Of a DNA stretch of 6,118 nt, positions 5,288 through 6,118 are shown piece after piece. The stretch comes from Anaerolineae bacterium (GTDB lineage: Bacteria; Chloroflexota; Anaerolineae; Aggregatilineales; Phototrophicaceae): the NCBI GenBank assembly GCA_025454715.1, contig JALONY010000110.1, positions 1-6,118 of the forward strand, in the 5' to 3' direction. Each line of letters opens with the position of its first letter. Position 1 is the first letter of the stretch. The notes beneath the pieces are model-generated. The model was not told the DNA's origin. It was given only the letters and a program-made list of their open reading frames with translations, and did not search any database. Made by a program: the position numbers and the translations under genes.

Positions 5288-6118
5288 TCAAATCACCCCC
5301 CAGCCACCCCCGCCCGGCGTCTCGATTTCGATGATGTCCCCTGTCCCAACCTGAATACTCGCTTTGGCCGCCAGCGTCTCGACAACCCCGCCCCGCCGCC
5401 GAATCACACGGCTCACGCCCGTCTCGCCCGCCTTGCCACCCTGCACCCCATACGGCGACACCCGCCGCCGTTCCGCGTTAATCGTTACCGCCGCCGCCGC
5501 ACGCAATTCATACACCCGCCGAATTCCCTCACCCCCGCGGTGCACCCCCACACCACCCGACCCCTCGCGCAACCGATACTCTCGCACCCGTATCGGCATC
5601 GCCGCCTCCAACACCTCGACCGGCGTATTGCGCGTATTGGTCATGTGGCTGTGCCGACCACTCAGGCCATCCCCTGACGCGCTCGCGCCATGACCGCCCC
5701 CAATCGTCTCGTAGTAGACGAAGGCTTTACCCCCGACCTGACCGCCCATCGTCACGTTGTTCATCGTCCCTTGGCTGGCCGCGGGCACCCGCTCCGGCAA
5801 CGCCAACGCCAACGCCCCCAGCACACAATCGACCACCCGCTGGCTCGTCTCGGTGTTCCCCACCGCCACCGCCGCCGGAAACCGTGCGTTCAACAACGAT
5901 GCTTCAGGGATGTTGACCTCGATCGGCGCGAAACACCCATCATTGACCGGTATCTCTTCTTCCGAGAGCAACCGCACACTATAAAACACCGCCGACTGCG
6001 TGACCGCCGCAACCGTGTTCACGTTACCGGCCACCTGCCCAGATGTGCCCGAAAAATCGACCACCATCTGCCCGCCGCGCACCGTCACCGTCGCCCGCAT
6101 CCCAATCAGCTTCTGGCG
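5288..6118 (-). CDS. Hydantoinase B/5-oxoprolinase-family protein, C-terminal part, truncated by window edge
   Basis: The frame is open to the right edge, giving 276 residues of a protein whose family is normally about 520-590 residues long, so roughly the C-terminal half is present. The first internal ATG at 6100 is not the real start: RQKLIG precedes it in frame, and the upstream domain is missing. Family hallmarks seen, in fragment numbering, are VDFSGTS near 20-26, GNTETSQ (87-93), PAASQGTMNN (113-122), YYETIGGGHGA (135-145), HSHMTNTRNTPVE (156-168) and the ending TPGGGGWG (267-274). HyuB-type proteins pair with a HyuA partner to hydrolyse N-methylhydantoin, oxoproline or related cyclic amides with ATP, and related pairs act as acetone or acetophenone carboxylase subunits; the substrate is not readable here. 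A hyuA partner would be expected upstream, outside the window. menG begins 87 nt downstream from its own promoter. Confidence 0.92.
   Translation of the reverse strand, partial: RQKLIGMRATVTVRGGQMVVDFSGTSGQVAGNVNTVAAVTQSAVFYSVRLLSEEEIPVNDGCFAPIEVNIPEASLLNARFPAAVAVGNTETSQRVVDCVLGALALALPERVPAASQGTMNNVTMGGQVGGKAFVYYETIGGGHGASASGDGLSGRHSHMTNTRNTPVEVLEAAMPIRVREYRLREGSGGVGVHRGGEGIRRVYELRAAAAVTINAERRRVSPYGVQGGKAGETGVSRVIRRRGGVVETLAAKASIQVGTGDIIEIETPGGGGWGVI

Noticed and set aside
4385..5677. A 430-codon open frame on the plus strand crossing infA, menG and the hydantoinase gene
   Set aside because: It overlaps three well-supported genes, and its translation is rich in Pro, Arg and His without recognisable domains; it is a GC-bias shadow.
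1..6118. A new defence system, mobile element or biosynthetic cluster
   Set aside because: All six genes belong to known housekeeping or transport/metabolic families. No transposase, integrase, long terminal repeats, CRISPR repeats or unrecognised large gene were seen on either strand.

Overview
This is a GC-rich (visibly around 60%) bacterial chromosomal segment with tightly packed housekeeping genes. Promoters are of the sigma70 type (TTGACA-N17-TAAAAT and an extended -10) and ribosome binding sites are of the Shine-Dalgarno type. A four-domain ribosomal protein S1 of about 410 residues, a UbiE/MenG-family quinone methyltransferase and a two-gene ABC exporter would suit a Chloroflexota-like lineage. 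That placement is an impression from protein style, not a demonstrated taxonomy. No rRNA, tRNA, CRISPR, transposase or phage gene was seen.

Layout, left to right. Positions 1-2187 (minus strand) hold two consecutive ABC exporter half-transporter genes. The first is complete (445-2187) and the second runs off the left edge (1-420). They look like a heterodimeric BmrC/BmrD-type pair, because the complete subunit has Asp in place of the catalytic Walker B Glu. Positions 2188-2538 are a gene-free divergent control region. It holds a textbook promoter firing rightward, a weak candidate promoter firing leftward, a helically phased array of ACCAA-like repeats between them, and a leader of about 185 nt with two hairpins.

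Positions 2539-4452 (plus strand) encode ribosomal protein S1, ribosomal protein S21 and translation initiation factor IF-1, all of which act on the 30S subunit during mRNA recruitment and initiation. A GC-rich hairpin without a T-tail lies between rpsA and rpsU. A strong intrinsic terminator lies between rpsU and infA, with no obvious new promoter for infA.

Positions 4478-5200 (minus strand) encode a UbiE/MenG methyltransferase, convergent with infA and preceded by its own extended -10 promoter. Positions 5288-6118 (minus strand) are the C-terminal half of a hydantoinase B/5-oxoprolinase-type protein whose start lies beyond the right edge.

The genes are all members of known families, and I found no convincing new multi-gene system. 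The parts most worth a second look are regulatory: the phased repeat array, the rpsA leader, and the terminator placed directly before infA.
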